Positions 1-11,172 of a stretch of 60,000 nucleotides of DNA are shown here, one piece after another. Below the pieces are notes generated by a model. It was not told the DNA's origin and did not search any database. It worked only from the letters and a program-made list of their open reading frames with translations. This stretch comes from Bugula neritina (taxonomy: Eukaryota; Bryozoa; Gymnolaemata; Cheilostomatida; Bugulidae). The stretch is from assembly GCA_964035545.1 (NCBI GenBank), contig OZ037766.1:19125581-19185580 (forward strand), written 5' to 3'. A program made the position numbers and the translations under genes. The first letter of the stretch is position 1, and each line of letters starts with the position of its first letter.

Positions 1-2142
1 AAATTGTCCCCGCAAACTTAAAACAAATAACAGACCCTGGATTAGTGTTGCATTAATTAAGCTGATGAACAAAAGGGATTATGTTTATAGACAATCCTTA
101 AATTCTCCTCTAAACTTGAAACTTAAATTTAAACATAAAAACTCTAAAAAATTTAGTTGCGAAGAATTTGCGTAGATCCAAGACTTCATATTTTGAATCT
201 TTTTTTGAAAATACTTCAGATTCTACTAAATGTTGGAAAGTCATAAACGAACATCTAGGAAAAATTCGATCAAAGGGATCAAATGCTCCTAAAAGTTTAA
301 CATCTGAAAATATTACACTAACTGAAGATAAGGACATAGCAAACAGTTTTAATAAATACTTTACTTTCATAGGAACAACATTATCAAAGAAATTCACAGA
401 CGACAATTTTGATTTTACAGCTCGGAAGTCAGATAAAAAACTTGATGAACAGTTTAGCTTTACAAATATTGAAAGCACAGTCATTGAAAGCTTACTTAAA
501 GATGTAAACCCAGCCAAAGCTGCAGGTATAGATTTAGCTCCCACCAACCTAATAAAAATATCTGCATCTCATCTTTCAAAGCCTTTAGCTTACATTATAA
601 ACACAATTATCAATGATGGCGCTTTTCCAAATGAACTAAAAAAAGCTAAAGTTGTTCCTCTACACAAAAAAAGCATAGCTACTGATGTAAGTAATTACCG
701 CCCAATATCTATATTACCTGCTTTCAGTAAGATAGCTGAAAAGATTTTAAATAAGCAAATAGTAGATTTTCTAGAAAGCAAAAATTATTTAACTGATAAG
801 CAGTACGGCTTTAGACAAAATAGAAACACAAATATTGCCTTAATTAATCTAACAAATAAAGTTTTAAATGCCATGAACAATGGTAATTCTGTAACGGAAT
901 TTTCCTCGATTTTAGTAAGGCCTTTGACACAATAAATCATGAAATCTTATTAGCTAAATTAAAAATGCTCCACTTTTCAAGTCACAGTGTGAAGCTAATT
1001 AAAAATTATCTGTCCAATCGACAACAGTCTACTATTATTAACAACACATATTCTGACTTTATTCATACCACATGTGGAGTACCACAAGGATCCATACTTG
1101 GTCCCACACTATTCCTAATTTATATAAATGATCTTCCAGATGTAACTATGCATTTAGACCCTATATTATTTGAATCAAAAAATCTATTAAACAATATGGA
1201 CATCATAAACTGTAAATTAAAGAAAATTGAAACTTGGTGCAATAAAAATAAATTAACTGTAAACATGAGTAAAACAAACTATATGATAATCAAAACAGCG
1301 CAAAATAAACAAGATTTAAATGGCTTTGCCTTAGAAATGTTCAACAAAAAATTAGTGGAGGTATAATCAACTACCTTCTTAGGTATTATAATAGATTCAC
1401 ATCTTTCTTGTCAACAACATTGCAGCAAACTTTGTCAAAACCTAAGGCCCTTAGTAGGCTTGATAAGTAAATGTTCCCATCACCTACCTAGAAAAATTCT
1501 AATACAAATATATAACTCTTTTGTAAATTCTAAATTAACATATTGCCTAGAATCGTGGGGTAATGCAGCAAACATTTATCTTGAACCATTACATTTACTA
1601 CAAAAGAAAATACTGAGAATTATATATAAAAAGCATCACCTTTCCCCATCTAAACCACTGTTTCTTAGTTCTTCAATCATGCCTATTCACACTCTACACA
1701 AATGCAAACTAATACTGCTCTCACATAAAATTTACTATTCTCAACTAACACATCTCACACATAACTATCCCACAAGATTTTCAGAGTTCAGCCTACAAAC
1801 TCCTCCATCATCAACTGCTGCAAATCAACGAAGAGTAAAATTCCAATGTTCATCGCTATGGAATAAATTGCCTAGTTCTATTCGTGCTGTGGAGAGAGAG
1901 GCTGGTTTCAAACTTGCCCTGAGAGACCACCTAATGACAAATTTTCAGATGAAAAAATAATACTCTTTGAGTTGCTAAAACTTCCAAAAACCTAAACAAA
2001 AATTTTATATAACTGTCAACCATTTATGGCTTGGTGCCTTGACTAGATACAGTGCTATTGCGCCATAGGCCTTGTCATTTTGTTTATTTTTTCTCAAATA
2101 ATTTTTTCCCCGACTACGACAAAATAAAACAAACAAACAAAC
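1..2142 (+). mobile_element. Decayed LINE (non-LTR retrotransposon), 5' part off-window
   Basis: This is a reverse-transcriptase ORF of a CR1/L2/jockey-like LINE, broken into pieces. The frame changes near 165 and again near 890, and an in-frame TAA lies at about 1363. Visible RT blocks are YRPISILP (about 690), YGFRQNRN, a frame-shifted DFSKAFDTINHE (about 910) and GVPQGSILGPTLF (about 1075). The segment that should follow INDLPD, with the catalytic (Y/F)ADD motif, is missing: the sequence goes directly to the region before KLTVN. The C-terminal part (1460-1960) is intact. The 3' end is a short (AAAC)n tail at about 2125-2142, directly abutting gypsy sequence, so the LINE inserted into that gypsy copy. 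It cannot be active. Clade assignment is uncertain. Confidence 0.85.
168..1960 (+). pseudogene. LINE reverse transcriptase pseudogene
   Basis: This is the coding part of the LINE in three readable blocks: 168-935 (thumb-proximal and finger motifs), about 900-1366 (palm, in another frame) and 1460-1960 (C-terminal region). The last two share a frame and are separated by one stop codon. The upstream bases 2-165 also encode LINE protein, with an RPWIS block in the linker between endonuclease and RT, in a third frame. The endonuclease lies off-window. The catalytic Asp pair is lost by an internal deletion near 1175-1185. Confidence 0.8.
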
Positions 2143-3260
2143 ATGGATTTTCAAAAGTCGGTGGTGGTGATGGCTGGAAAAGAACTCGTCAGTGTTGACA
2201 AGTTTGGCAGGCCCTTGGTGGGTGGAGTCAAGGTAGTGCGGGACTGCACGTTTTTAGGAAAATTCCAGGCGACTCTCCGCTGCAGAGTCAACTGCGGGGA
2301 GATTGCCTGAAATCGTACCATGAAAACCCAGACGTTGTAGGTCAGGCTCCACCCCTCCTGGAGCCCAACCGCTAGCCCAACCATCGGGGAAAAGTCACCC
2401 AACCCTAAGAGGTGAAATTCGTTGTCCAAAGGGAGGCAGAACAAAAGCAGGCTGCTCTGCTGGAACAGTTGGAACAGCAACAAAGGCAGGAGCATCAGCA
2501 ACAACAGCAGCAGGTCCCAGGGGCACCACCCCACCCGGTAGAGGACGCCCCCACCCGCAGTAGGGTGATGGCGGGGACCCCCTTAATGTAGCAACTAAAG
2601 TGCAGTCAGAAAGCCAGAAAACCACCCAGATATCTGGCGGACTATCACGTGGCAGTACAGTATTTCTCCGAAAGCAGCAACCCCCAGACCAGCACAGTCA
2701 CCTGGCCAACAGCCACCTAGCTCTTTCGGGTAGTGTTGGCCGAGGTAGGTGGCGATACCCCATACCCAGGACCGATTTGATACCCCCCTCCCCCCAGGAG
2801 AAGGAAGATAAGGCCACAACTCTGCTATCTGTCCAGATGGTCAGGGATGGCGCTACCACAACCACCACCCAGCCTCTACAGGTAGCGTTGGCAAGACTGG
2901 GCAATGAGCCTGGAGCACCAGGCAGCCAGATAGAAAAGAAGACTCAACCGACCCACCCACAGTTGCCCTGTCATCGGCAGGGTGTGGCACCTCCTTATCG
3001 AGGGTGCGTTCTAAATAGTTGCAATTCAGGCCTGGTCCCGTATCCTTGATCAATGTACAGAAGAGATAGAAAGCTTGGTGCACCACTTCCAATGACTGAA
3101 CCATACAATTGTTTATATTATTGTGACACATGTGATTAAGCATGATACTGTTCTGTTAACCACCTACTTTTCTACTTCTGTGTTTTATTTTTGTCCTTTT
3201 TTGTGTGAACACATTGTTTTCTGTTATGGAAAAGGGGATGATTTTTGATAGGGGGGAGAA
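2143..3260 (+). pseudogene. Gypsy pol remnant, internally deleted
   Basis: Bases 2143-2310 encode MDFQKSVVV and DKFGRPLVGG, matching the post-protease region of element B (20146-20310). The sequence then jumps at about 2320-2345 to the extreme pol C-terminus (GQAPPLLEP, compare 23430), so most of RT, RNase H and integrase is deleted. A Gln/Glu-rich tail and a YLADYHVAVQYF block (about 2640) follow in broken frames. A purine tract (aggggggagaa) ends at 3260, directly before the LTR, as a polypurine tract should. The upstream half of this gypsy copy lies off-window because a LINE inserted at 2143. Confidence 0.75.
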
Positions 3261-3766
3261 TGTAATGGATTTTCATCCTCTATTTGTTCTGAAGTAACTG
3301 TGTGCGTCAGTATTATAATTACTTATTGCTTATCATTTTGAATGTTGTAATTATAACCAAGTGAGGTAGCTTTCTAATGCCTAAGTATTATAATTGTTGT
3401 AAAAGCCTCAAGCATAATGTAATAGCAATGAATATGCATTCTGAAGTTATGTAATATTTCTTTTACTAATGTTGCTTTTTTTACTAATGTTGCCCGAGAT
3501 CGAGATCGGCATTCCGGATTCCCAAAATGCAGAAAATTGGCATTTCGGGCTTTCGATCTCGGCAACAAAGGAATCTTTTTTTGTTCTCTGTTTATAGGAG
3601 CCAGTGAGTTCCAATGTAGTTCAGTCTACTACTACTCGCTTGGAAAGAACCTGATTTTATACTCTTCAATAAAGATTGCTATCATCTACACTACTTCAAA
3701 CCTTGTTCTCTCTTACAAAGAGTATGTTCAAGCATTAGTTGCACTCAGTACCCACAACTTTATTAA
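3261..3766 (+). repeat. 3' LTR of the gypsy remnant (B-type LTR family)
   Basis: The LTR begins TGTAATGGATTTTCA right after the polypurine tract and ends at about ACAACTTTATTA. It aligns along its length with the element B LTR (17134) and, inverted, with the solo LTR at 49103-49578. It contains a hairpin (3489-3566), a TATA-like tttataggag downstream of it, and AATAAAG at about 3669 as a likely polyadenylation signal. The 3' end is degenerate, so the last base is uncertain by a few nucleotides. Confidence 0.75.
3489..3566. promoter_or_regulatory. Hairpin in LTR, upstream of the TATA-like region
   Basis: The arms GTTGCCcGAGATCGA (3489-3503) and TCGATCTCGGCAAC (3553-3566) pair over 14 bp with one bulged C. 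A hairpin lies at the corresponding place in the LTRs at 17134, 49103 and 53251 with different sequence, so structure rather than sequence seems to be kept. Confidence 0.5.
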
Positions 3767-4284
3767 AATACTACCCTCTAGCTTGCACCATGTAAATATA
3801 GACAGAGTGTACACTATTTAGGCAATCAGTTGTATGTATTAGAGGACCATTCAAAGACCCAGTCACTCACAGTTCTGCACTAAAATCTGGTGGCTCATTA
3901 CCAGCTGGCATATAGGGGAACAATAGTCATTCATAATAGTATAATAGAGAACAAATAAAGCTGAGAGTTATGTAACAACTGGCCTCAAGCTGCAGAACTG
4001 TACCAGGTCATTTTTGTAGACATACAATTTTTATTTGCATTTTTTATAAACACCTAATTTAGATGTTTTGAAAAATACATCAGAATGTCATGAATTTAAG
4101 ATATGAAATAAAGTAATGCATTTAAAAAAAGTTGCACAGCTGCTTTCTAGAAGCATGCATTTTGCAAATGAACTTCCAGAATTTTATATAAGTTATAGTA
4201 GTGGGGTACACTTTGCTGATTGGCTGAGTTTTACATGGTCTATCGAAAGCACACGGAAACCCACCACAGCATAATAATCTCAGT
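3767..4284. other. No feature recognised
   Basis: This is AT-rich sequence between the LTR and the T1 element. I see no ORF, repeat arm or RNA gene in it. Confidence 0.5.
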
Positions 4285-4939
4285 AATTATTACAATTTAA
4301 AAATTCAAACACGGCATTCAGTTTTGCGGTTCACAGTCCAAATGTTGTTAAACATAAATTTACTAAAATTTCAAATTTTGCCTAACTAATAACTAATTTT
4401 AAATTTGTCATATGTGAAAATTTTATTAACGCAAAACTTTTGCTTTGTTATCGCACAACTATAATTAAATTTAACTAGCAACAACTTAATTCTAGTAAAA
4501 GCACTGTTGTTAAGCAACTATAAACTACTATTGCAGTTGGCGGCGACAAAGAGGTGCGACGTTAGTTAGTTGGGCATTCGTCGGATCCAACGAACAATAA
4601 ATGTCGTGTGTGAATAAGATATTAAAACTATTCGCATTCAGACACGGCGAATGTTTGTTTGTTAGGTCTGACGAATGCCCAACTAACAAACATCGCCCCT
4701 CTTTGTCGCCGCCAACTGCAATAGTAGTGTATAGTTGCTTAGCAACAGTGCTTTTACCAGTAAAGTTGTTACTAGTTAGATTTAACGATAACCAAGTAAA
4801 ACTTTTGCGTTAATAAAATAATTATAATCGAACATGAAACATTTAAATTATGAAAAATTTAAAATCTATTAGCTAAAAAAGCTAAAGATTTAGTAGATAT
4901 AGGTTTAACAACAGTTGGACGTGAAAAGTAAATGAAAAC

Positions 4940-5061
4940 TGTTGTATTATACTCGAATTACCGCACATGCGAAATTACTTTACTGTTTTGTTTTATTCGT
5001 ATGCGTTGCTATAGTACGTATGTTTCTTGCAAAAATACATCCTCTTGGTATTAACACAACA
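4940..5061 (+). repeat. 5' LTR of the small LTR element
   Basis: This 122-bp terminal repeat has TG...CA ends and short inverted termini (TGTTGT/ACAACA). Its partner lies at 5884-6008. Confidence 0.8.
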
Positions 5062-5604
5062 TGGTGGCCAGTACAAAGTTTTAATTTGTGCCATATGCTG
5101 TCCTTGGTTTCTTTTTCTGGTGTTATTGTCGATTTACGGTCATGGCAAAGTTTAATCAACCTAGCTGCTGAGTTTGACTTTTTGCCAGAGAAATGGGCAG
5201 AGTGGGCCAAGAGATGGAGTAAATATAGACAGATTTCTAAGTTAGATGAAGAGGAGAAAAAAATACAAACTAATAGTTTCTTGTATTGTATGGGACCTAC
5301 AAGTGAAAGCATCTTTAGCAGCCTAGGTCAACAGTGCGCACCGAGATCTTACACTGTTCAAGACACAGGTAGTACTGAGTTAAGACGCAACCGTAGAAGT
5401 CTCACACCAACTCACTCGTCGCCCATTATGAGTCTAGCAAGTGATCTAGCTGTTCAGTTCAAGGACCAAGCAATTTATAGTAGTCCCAGACAGACCGCTG
5501 TATTCGGTAGTGAAGCCAAACAATTCCGATCAGATATTAGGATAGATGTTCTGCCCGAGAAAAGCCAGTTCAGGTTAGCCCCCACCAGGCAGTTGTTCCT
5601 CTAG
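5062..5604 (+). pseudogene. Gag relic of a gypsy-like element
   Basis: The frame stays open from inside the LTR to a TAG at 5602-5604. The middle part, FDFLPEKWAEWAKRWSKYR followed by LDEEEKKIQTNSFLYCMG, resembles the N-terminal part of Ty3/gypsy Gag (a Trp-rich helix block and an L-x-Y-x-M-G motif). I see no zinc knuckle, protease or RT. It may be a packaging-related remnant of a larger partner element. Confidence 0.5.
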
Positions 5605-5883
5605 ATAGGGCCAAACAGACCCACTCAGTTTCTAGCTCTGCTATTCGTTTGTCCAAAACTAGGTCTAGCCTCCTGTCTCATGCCTTGTTACATTTTGATA
5701 TCATTTTATGATGTTATATTCTGATATTACATTCTGGTATTATTTTCCTGTAATGTTTAACATGTTTGTATTTTTATGCTTATCAGCCTATTAATACTCG
5801 CTAACTTCATTTAAACGCTTTGCATCACTTTTCGTATGTTACTCGTGTTTACATTTCAGTTGTGTTTGTTTTAGAAAGAGAGG

Positions 5884-6008
5884 TGTTGTATTATACTCGA
5901 ATTACCGCACACGCGGAATTACTTAACTGTTTTGTTTTATTCATATCCGTTGTTATAGTACGTATGTTTCTTGCCAAAAATATACATCCTCTTGGTGTTA
6001 ACACAACA
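5884..6008 (+). repeat. 3' LTR of the small LTR element
   Basis: This 125-bp repeat is the partner of 4940-5061. It directly follows the polypurine tract and is followed by AAAAT, the partner of AAAAC at 4935-4939. Confidence 0.8.
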
Positions 6009-6308
6009 AAAATAACACGTGAAACTGCAATGCCGTGTTTGTGTTTTTATATCAAACTCAAACTGATTATTTCTTTTTTCGTAACCTTTCATTACTTATT
6101 TTACTTATGTTTTTTGTTACTAAATAAACAACTTAAAATGACTTGTTTTGTAGTGGTTTCTTTATGAAAGAACTATAGCTAAGACGTTTTATCTGGAACA
6201 AATATTAAATAAAATAGAAGTCGGTAGTGTCTACTCTGTAGGTGAAATGATTCAGTTGCATCAATTTCAATTTAACTACATTTTAACTTTCTTTCAAGTC
6301 ACTGCTAC

Positions 6309-6443
6309 TCATTGTGTACAAAGGCTGAGTTGCTTACGTGCATCTTTGTATTTAGGATCACAAAGATCATGCTGATACAGTGCAGCTGGCCAAGCTATGA
6401 TATTATTTTCTATAACAAAACGTACTTCTGTCAAGAAAACTGC
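6309..6443 (-). pseudogene. MADF-like coding relic in T1
   Basis: On the minus strand an open stretch of 44 codons ends at a TGA (6309-6311). It contains EVRFVIENNIIAWPAALYQ and DPKYKDARKQLS, which resembles the start of a MADF domain (an aliphatic helix, then P-x-L-Y and D-P-x-Y-K). The same stretch occurs at about 52780-52880 in the full T1 copy with indels. MADF/Myb-type proteins are known from PIF/Harbinger transposons, which suggests but does not prove the superfamily. Confidence 0.4.
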
Positions 6444-6662
6444 TTGAAAGAATTTTAAGATGCTGCTGACTAGCAAAATAATATGCTTCCTACAAATTTG
6501 CTTATTTTAATTAATTATTATTTATAAATAATATTACTAAAATATTGATTATTTAGTTTAGTTACAATGCCGCAATGTTTGCCATGTGAATTATGCCCGC
6601 GCTTTTTGCTTATGGAAATAGGCCAATATGGAGTGCAATCAGAAAAAATTCGTCAGCTGAAA

Positions 6663-7092
6663 CCAGAGTGGTATATATTAGGGGTGTTGACTTTAGGAAA
6701 TCCTAAGGAATCATTTAGGCGCCATTATGCCGAGATTGGTACCGCGAGTTTTTATAAGTTATAAAGGAAAAATTTTGCCACTTTTTTTTCCTATTTTATG
6801 TGTACATTTTTTTTAGTTTTATTTATTGGTAAAATTTCAAACACATTTTTAATGCACATAAAATTAAAAGAAAAATTAAAACTCACTCATGCACGTAAAT
6901 ACAAAACTATAAAGTTTAAGCTTCGCTGTGATTACAATGTGAATATGAATTGATTATTGCTTGCAATAACTATTTAACACAAAATACGTTACAGTTGCTA
7001 TGAATGTAAGACTAATAAATTGGATGCAAATAAGCACGGTAATACTACTTAAGTTATGCTATTTTTGAAACTTGTAGTAAATATTTTACATG

Positions 7093-7097
<5 letters not shown>
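6663..7097 (-). mobile_element. M2 palindromic element, left arm
   Basis: The terminus reads CCAGAGTGGTATATATTAGG. The rest of the arm is the reverse complement of 33945-34386 at roughly 90% similarity, and it also matches 54769-55180. The arm ends in the (TA)n tract at 7098. Both arms face outward from a TA-rich centre, so this is one inverted-repeat element split by later insertions. No coding capacity is visible. The open frame at 6567-6764 shows no sign of being real. Confidence 0.7.
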
Positions 7098-7630
<533 letters not shown>

Positions 7631-7981
7631 GGTCAGGTGTTTAATCTGCTACCAGTAACCATGTAACCGGTACTACCTGTTTCATGGGTCGGACTGTCGG
7701 CGACTAAACCGATACCCCCTAATGTCTTGACATTAGGCAGGGTGTACTGGACATCCATGTAGAACTAAAAATAACATCTACTAAAAATCTGAAAGACCAT
7801 TTCAGTGGGTATCTGTGGCAGCCCTCGAGGGCGTGTACAGACAAATGTGTATAACGGCCAGCCACTGCAGCAGGTTGTAAATGCTAGCATGTCTTGACCT
7901 GTTCTTGTCGCTAGATCCCATTTACACCCTGCAGAGAGAGAGAGAACATGGTAACGCAAAAGTCAAGTTCACCTAACCATT

Positions 7982-8581
7982 TTGCATGCAGTTTTATGGA
8001 CTATGACAATGGAAACAGTATTTGATACCGGCACTAACGTCGCCCGGGTTAACAAGGTTCGCGCTGGTCTGCTCCCGCTCCGGCAGCCAGTGAAAAATCA
8101 GCTAGGACGCAATGGAAAGTTCAGAAAATTTCTGAGACTAGCAGAATGGAATGTTAGAACATTACTAGACCGGAATAATTCAAAAAGACCAGAGAGGCAG
8201 ACAGCACTTGTTGCAGAAGAGCTGGGTCGATATGATATCGATATTGCAGCTTTCTGTGAAACTCGGCTTGCCCTCAATGATAGCCTTGTTGATAACGGGT
8301 ACACATTTTTATGGAGTGGAAAAGGTGAGGAAGAAAGAAGAGAATCAGGGTGGGGTTTGCTATCAGGAATACAATTATGCCTTATCTAGAACAAGAACAA
8401 ACAGCAATAAGTGATAGAATTATAAGCATGAGACTTCCACTGAAAAAGAATCATTATGTGACAATAGTGAGTGCTTACGCTCCAACAATGAAAAATTCGG
8501 AAGAAAAGAAAGAGGAGTTTTACAATCAACTGAGAGAAACAGTAAAGAATATATCCATCACAGACAAACTGATTATAGCCG
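7982..8581 (+). pseudogene. LINE AP-endonuclease domain, first part
   Basis: Motifs are AEWNVRTL (about 8145), AAFCETRL with the metal-binding Glu (about 8255) and VSAYAPT (about 8468). One G is missing near 8345, which shifts the frame from 7982-8389 to 8350-8581. The reading then runs into a DNA transposon in the middle of the GDFN motif. The start codon is not certain: ATG at 7982 and later ATGs are possible. Confidence 0.75.
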
Positions 8582-11170
8582 CACAGTTGGTTTAAGGTCA
8601 TGCTTTTCAGTTTCTGGCTCTTTGCCAGGTGCTTTATGTTCTATATGAACAATGTTCCACTGATAGCTCGAACAGGTTGAATCAGAATGTCACAAGAACA
8701 AAAAAAATATGAAAAGATAAAGAAACTTATGTTCTCCAGTATCCTTTTTTATTTTTTTCAAAAGCCAATTCATGTTTAAGTTATAGCTTGTTGAAAAACA
8801 TAGTCCCCCTTCCACATTCTTTTCAATTTATACGCTCCTGACTTGTTATTGTGTCTCAATATGCCTTGTATTTGAGTGCTCATTAGTCTCGCTTCACTAA
8901 CTTTGCCTATACTTCACAAGTGCCAGTGCTGCTGGCTCAAAAGCTAAATGTTATAAAATATAAACTGTCAGCTAAAACCCAATCTTGTATTCCTAGGTTG
9001 GTTGGCCTAAATAAAACAATAGTCAAATCATGATTTCATGTTTTAAAAATTTACTCTATTCTAACCTGCTGCCTAGCTAGTTCTATTTTTGATGTATGAT
9101 TACAGAATTTGTGAAACATTTTTTTGGCAACCATCCTAGTTATAAAATGCAGTAATGGTACTTATAATATTATATTATTATCATTATAATATATTATATA
9201 GTATTATGTGTGTTTTTATTATACTGCATAATATATATTTTATTATTGTTGTTGTGCAAACAAGTGCAATTAACCTAGTTTTCAAAATTTACCTCTAAAT
9301 TATCAGAATATCAGTTTAGATATTTTCATGCTTTGTGAGGTAAACCTAAAAAAAGAGGCTGTATTCCCAAAGTAAAGGGTGTTGAACTATGAACTATATT
9401 AGATTAGCCACTCTGCTACCAAGTGCATCAGTATAATATTATTATATGAATAGCTCTGATGCTTTGTCTCCGGTGGCTGGCTGCGATATGATAACTTGGC
9501 CAACTTCCAAGAGTTTAAAATTGGCGCAATCATTCAAGAGGTTACATACTGCACAGAGCTAGCAGTGATAGTAACCTTGCTATTGACAGTACTTATTACA
9601 ACTGCCAGCATATAAGCTGCATTGTAGAATGCCATTGGGGTAGGCTAGTAAAATTAAATTCTGCTCTCTAATATACCTCAGACACAATGCAGCAACATAT
9701 TTTTTTGGTTTCAAATTACATTGCCACCCTTACATGAGCTGTGGGCTTCATAAAGATTCATATGATTAGAGATTTATGCTATAGGCCCTACCTGTGCTAG
9801 TGTATGATGAAAATAACACACCATTGTCAAAGTTAACTTCAAGTATGTTGTTTTCCAGAAACTCAGTATTGTCGATTTATCTCTCGCATACAAATACTTA
9901 TGTAATAGCATACAGTTTAAGTTTTATTTTAGAGCACATCTGCAAACTCTACAATAAGAACTTGCTTTACCAGTCTATTTCAGACCTGTTTTTGTAGCTA
10001 GTAATACGCAAGCTACTTATTTTTAAACTTTTGGGTTATTTGTTCAAAACCATTAGCTTTGCTAGTAACCAGGGGCTATTGCAACAGTTCACTGCTAATC
10101 AACATGAATTGACAGCTAATAATTATAACCCATTTGCGCTCGAAATATTTATGTATTGATAGTTACTCATATAGTTGGCAACTTATTAACGATAACTGCG
10201 TGGTCCAGAGGTTAAGGGCGTCGGCCAGGAGTAGGTTGGTCATGGTTCAATCCTAGTATGTTGCAATTTTTTTGTCAACTTATGCAAATCCTACGCATGT
10301 ATAATAAATATGGCTATAATTGTAAAGTTTTTTTTAACTTTTGTTCAACAGTAAGACAACATACATGCATAATAATTAGATACTGAACACTGTGCTAAAC
10401 CTTAAATTGATCTTATAGAATACAATGTACTTAAAATAATCATATGTGAATTAGAGAAACTGGAAGTACACCTGCTGCACTATAGACAGACCTTTACTGA
10501 CAAGACTGCAAAGTGAAGTGATTTAGCTGAAATTAACTCTGCCAAACAAACAAAGAATTATGTTGTGCTGAGGCATTGTCAATAGATTGTAACATAGTGA
10601 GAAGATGCAGCTAAGTGCTAATGTAAAATAGGGAACATTATATTGGCAGAAATCCAATACATTGCCATTTGTGCGAGAGGGTACTATATGTTATTGTGAT
10701 AGCGCGCAGAGCAGCAAATGTACTAGGAATGTTATAATTAGTCACAGGAGCGTAGCTAGAACCACCATATGAAGAATTTAGAAAATTGCAGTGAAACTTG
10801 CAAAATGGTGTATGTTTTTACCAAATTGTGAAGAGCATAAACAGAATTTCAAAAAACAAAGAAAGTATATTAGAGAAAACATATCAAGGAATGTCAAGTT
10901 TAACTTTTAGACTTTATAAAATGAATCCCCTGTGCTACAGCAGTGGAACATGGAGGGTGTAAAATTTTACTTATTATGCAACAACTTTCTCAGAAAATTT
11001 TTTTATTGAAAAATTAAAAAAGTATATGAAAGAGGAATGCAAGAGCTATCTTTCCATGTAAAATTTATTAATGTGAGACAAAAACTGTTCGAGCTATCCC
11101 CTGGAAACCGTTTATATATAACATAAAGCAGTGCCTGAATCTGGAAAGTAATGACCTTAAACTAACTGTG
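8582..11170. mobile_element. CACAG-type non-autonomous DNA transposon (CMC-like), 2.59 kb
   Basis: The ends are inverted repeats: CACAGTTGGTTTAAGGTCAT at 8582 and, reversed, CACAGTTAGTTTAAGGTCAT at 11170. The dinucleotide CG flanks both sides (8580-8581, 11171-11172). Removing the element and one CG restores the LINE endonuclease frame through AGDFNARVG, which fixes the ends exactly. A second element with related ends sits at 17431-18186. CAC ends with a 2-bp duplication fit the CACTA/Mirage/Chapaev group best. There is no ORF longer than about 80 codons. A tRNA-like unit lies at 10195-10273. Confidence 0.75.
10195..10273 (+). ncRNA. tRNA-like unit with Pol III boxes
   Basis: An A-box-like TGGTCCAGAGGTTAAGGG (10201-10218) is followed by a B-box-like GGTTCAATCCT (10244-10254) and a T7 run (10267-10273) that could terminate Pol III. 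The acceptor and T stems do not pair well, so this is not a functional tRNA. It is probably a tRNA-derived SINE head or tRNA pseudogene carried by the transposon. Confidence 0.5.
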
Positions 11171-11172
11171 CG

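Larger units (their letters stand above)
4940..6008 (+). mobile_element. Small LTR retrotransposon (TRIM-like) inserted in T1
   Basis: Two direct repeats, 4940-5061 (122 bp) and 5884-6008 (125 bp), about 90% alike, start TGTTGTATTATAC and end AACACAACA. A purine tract (agaaagagagg) ends right before the right repeat. TGGTGGCC follows the left repeat as a primer-binding-site candidate. The interior is only 822 bp and encodes a Gag relic. The flanks are AAAAC on the left and AAAAT on the right. The T1 copy at 52481-53825 has the uninterrupted site (GAAAATGACACG when reversed), which proves insertion with a 5-bp duplication that has since mutated at one base. Confidence 0.8.
4285..6666. mobile_element. 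T1 DNA transposon copy 1, partly palindromic
   Basis: This is a member of the T1 family; the full copy at 52481-53825 defines the ends. Here the right half of T1 is present twice in head-to-head orientation around a centre near 4626. Arms run from about 4285 to 4612 and from 4640 to 4939, then the right arm continues at 6009-6666. A 1.07-kb LTR element (4940-6008) interrupts the right arm. Landmarks shared with other copies are TTAACGCAAAACTTTTG, GCAGTTGGCGGCGACAAAGAGG and ATTCGTC near the end. A MADF-like coding relic lies at 6309-6443. The outer terminus is lost where the M2 element begins at about 6663. Confidence 0.7.

Noticed and set aside
6567-6764. A small protein gene at 6567-6764
   Set aside because: It spans the junction between T1 and the M2 arm, so it is a chance fusion of two repeats.
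10195-10273. A functional tRNA gene
   Set aside because: A and B boxes are present, but the acceptor and T arms do not pair and no clear anticodon arm exists; described as a tRNA-like unit instead.
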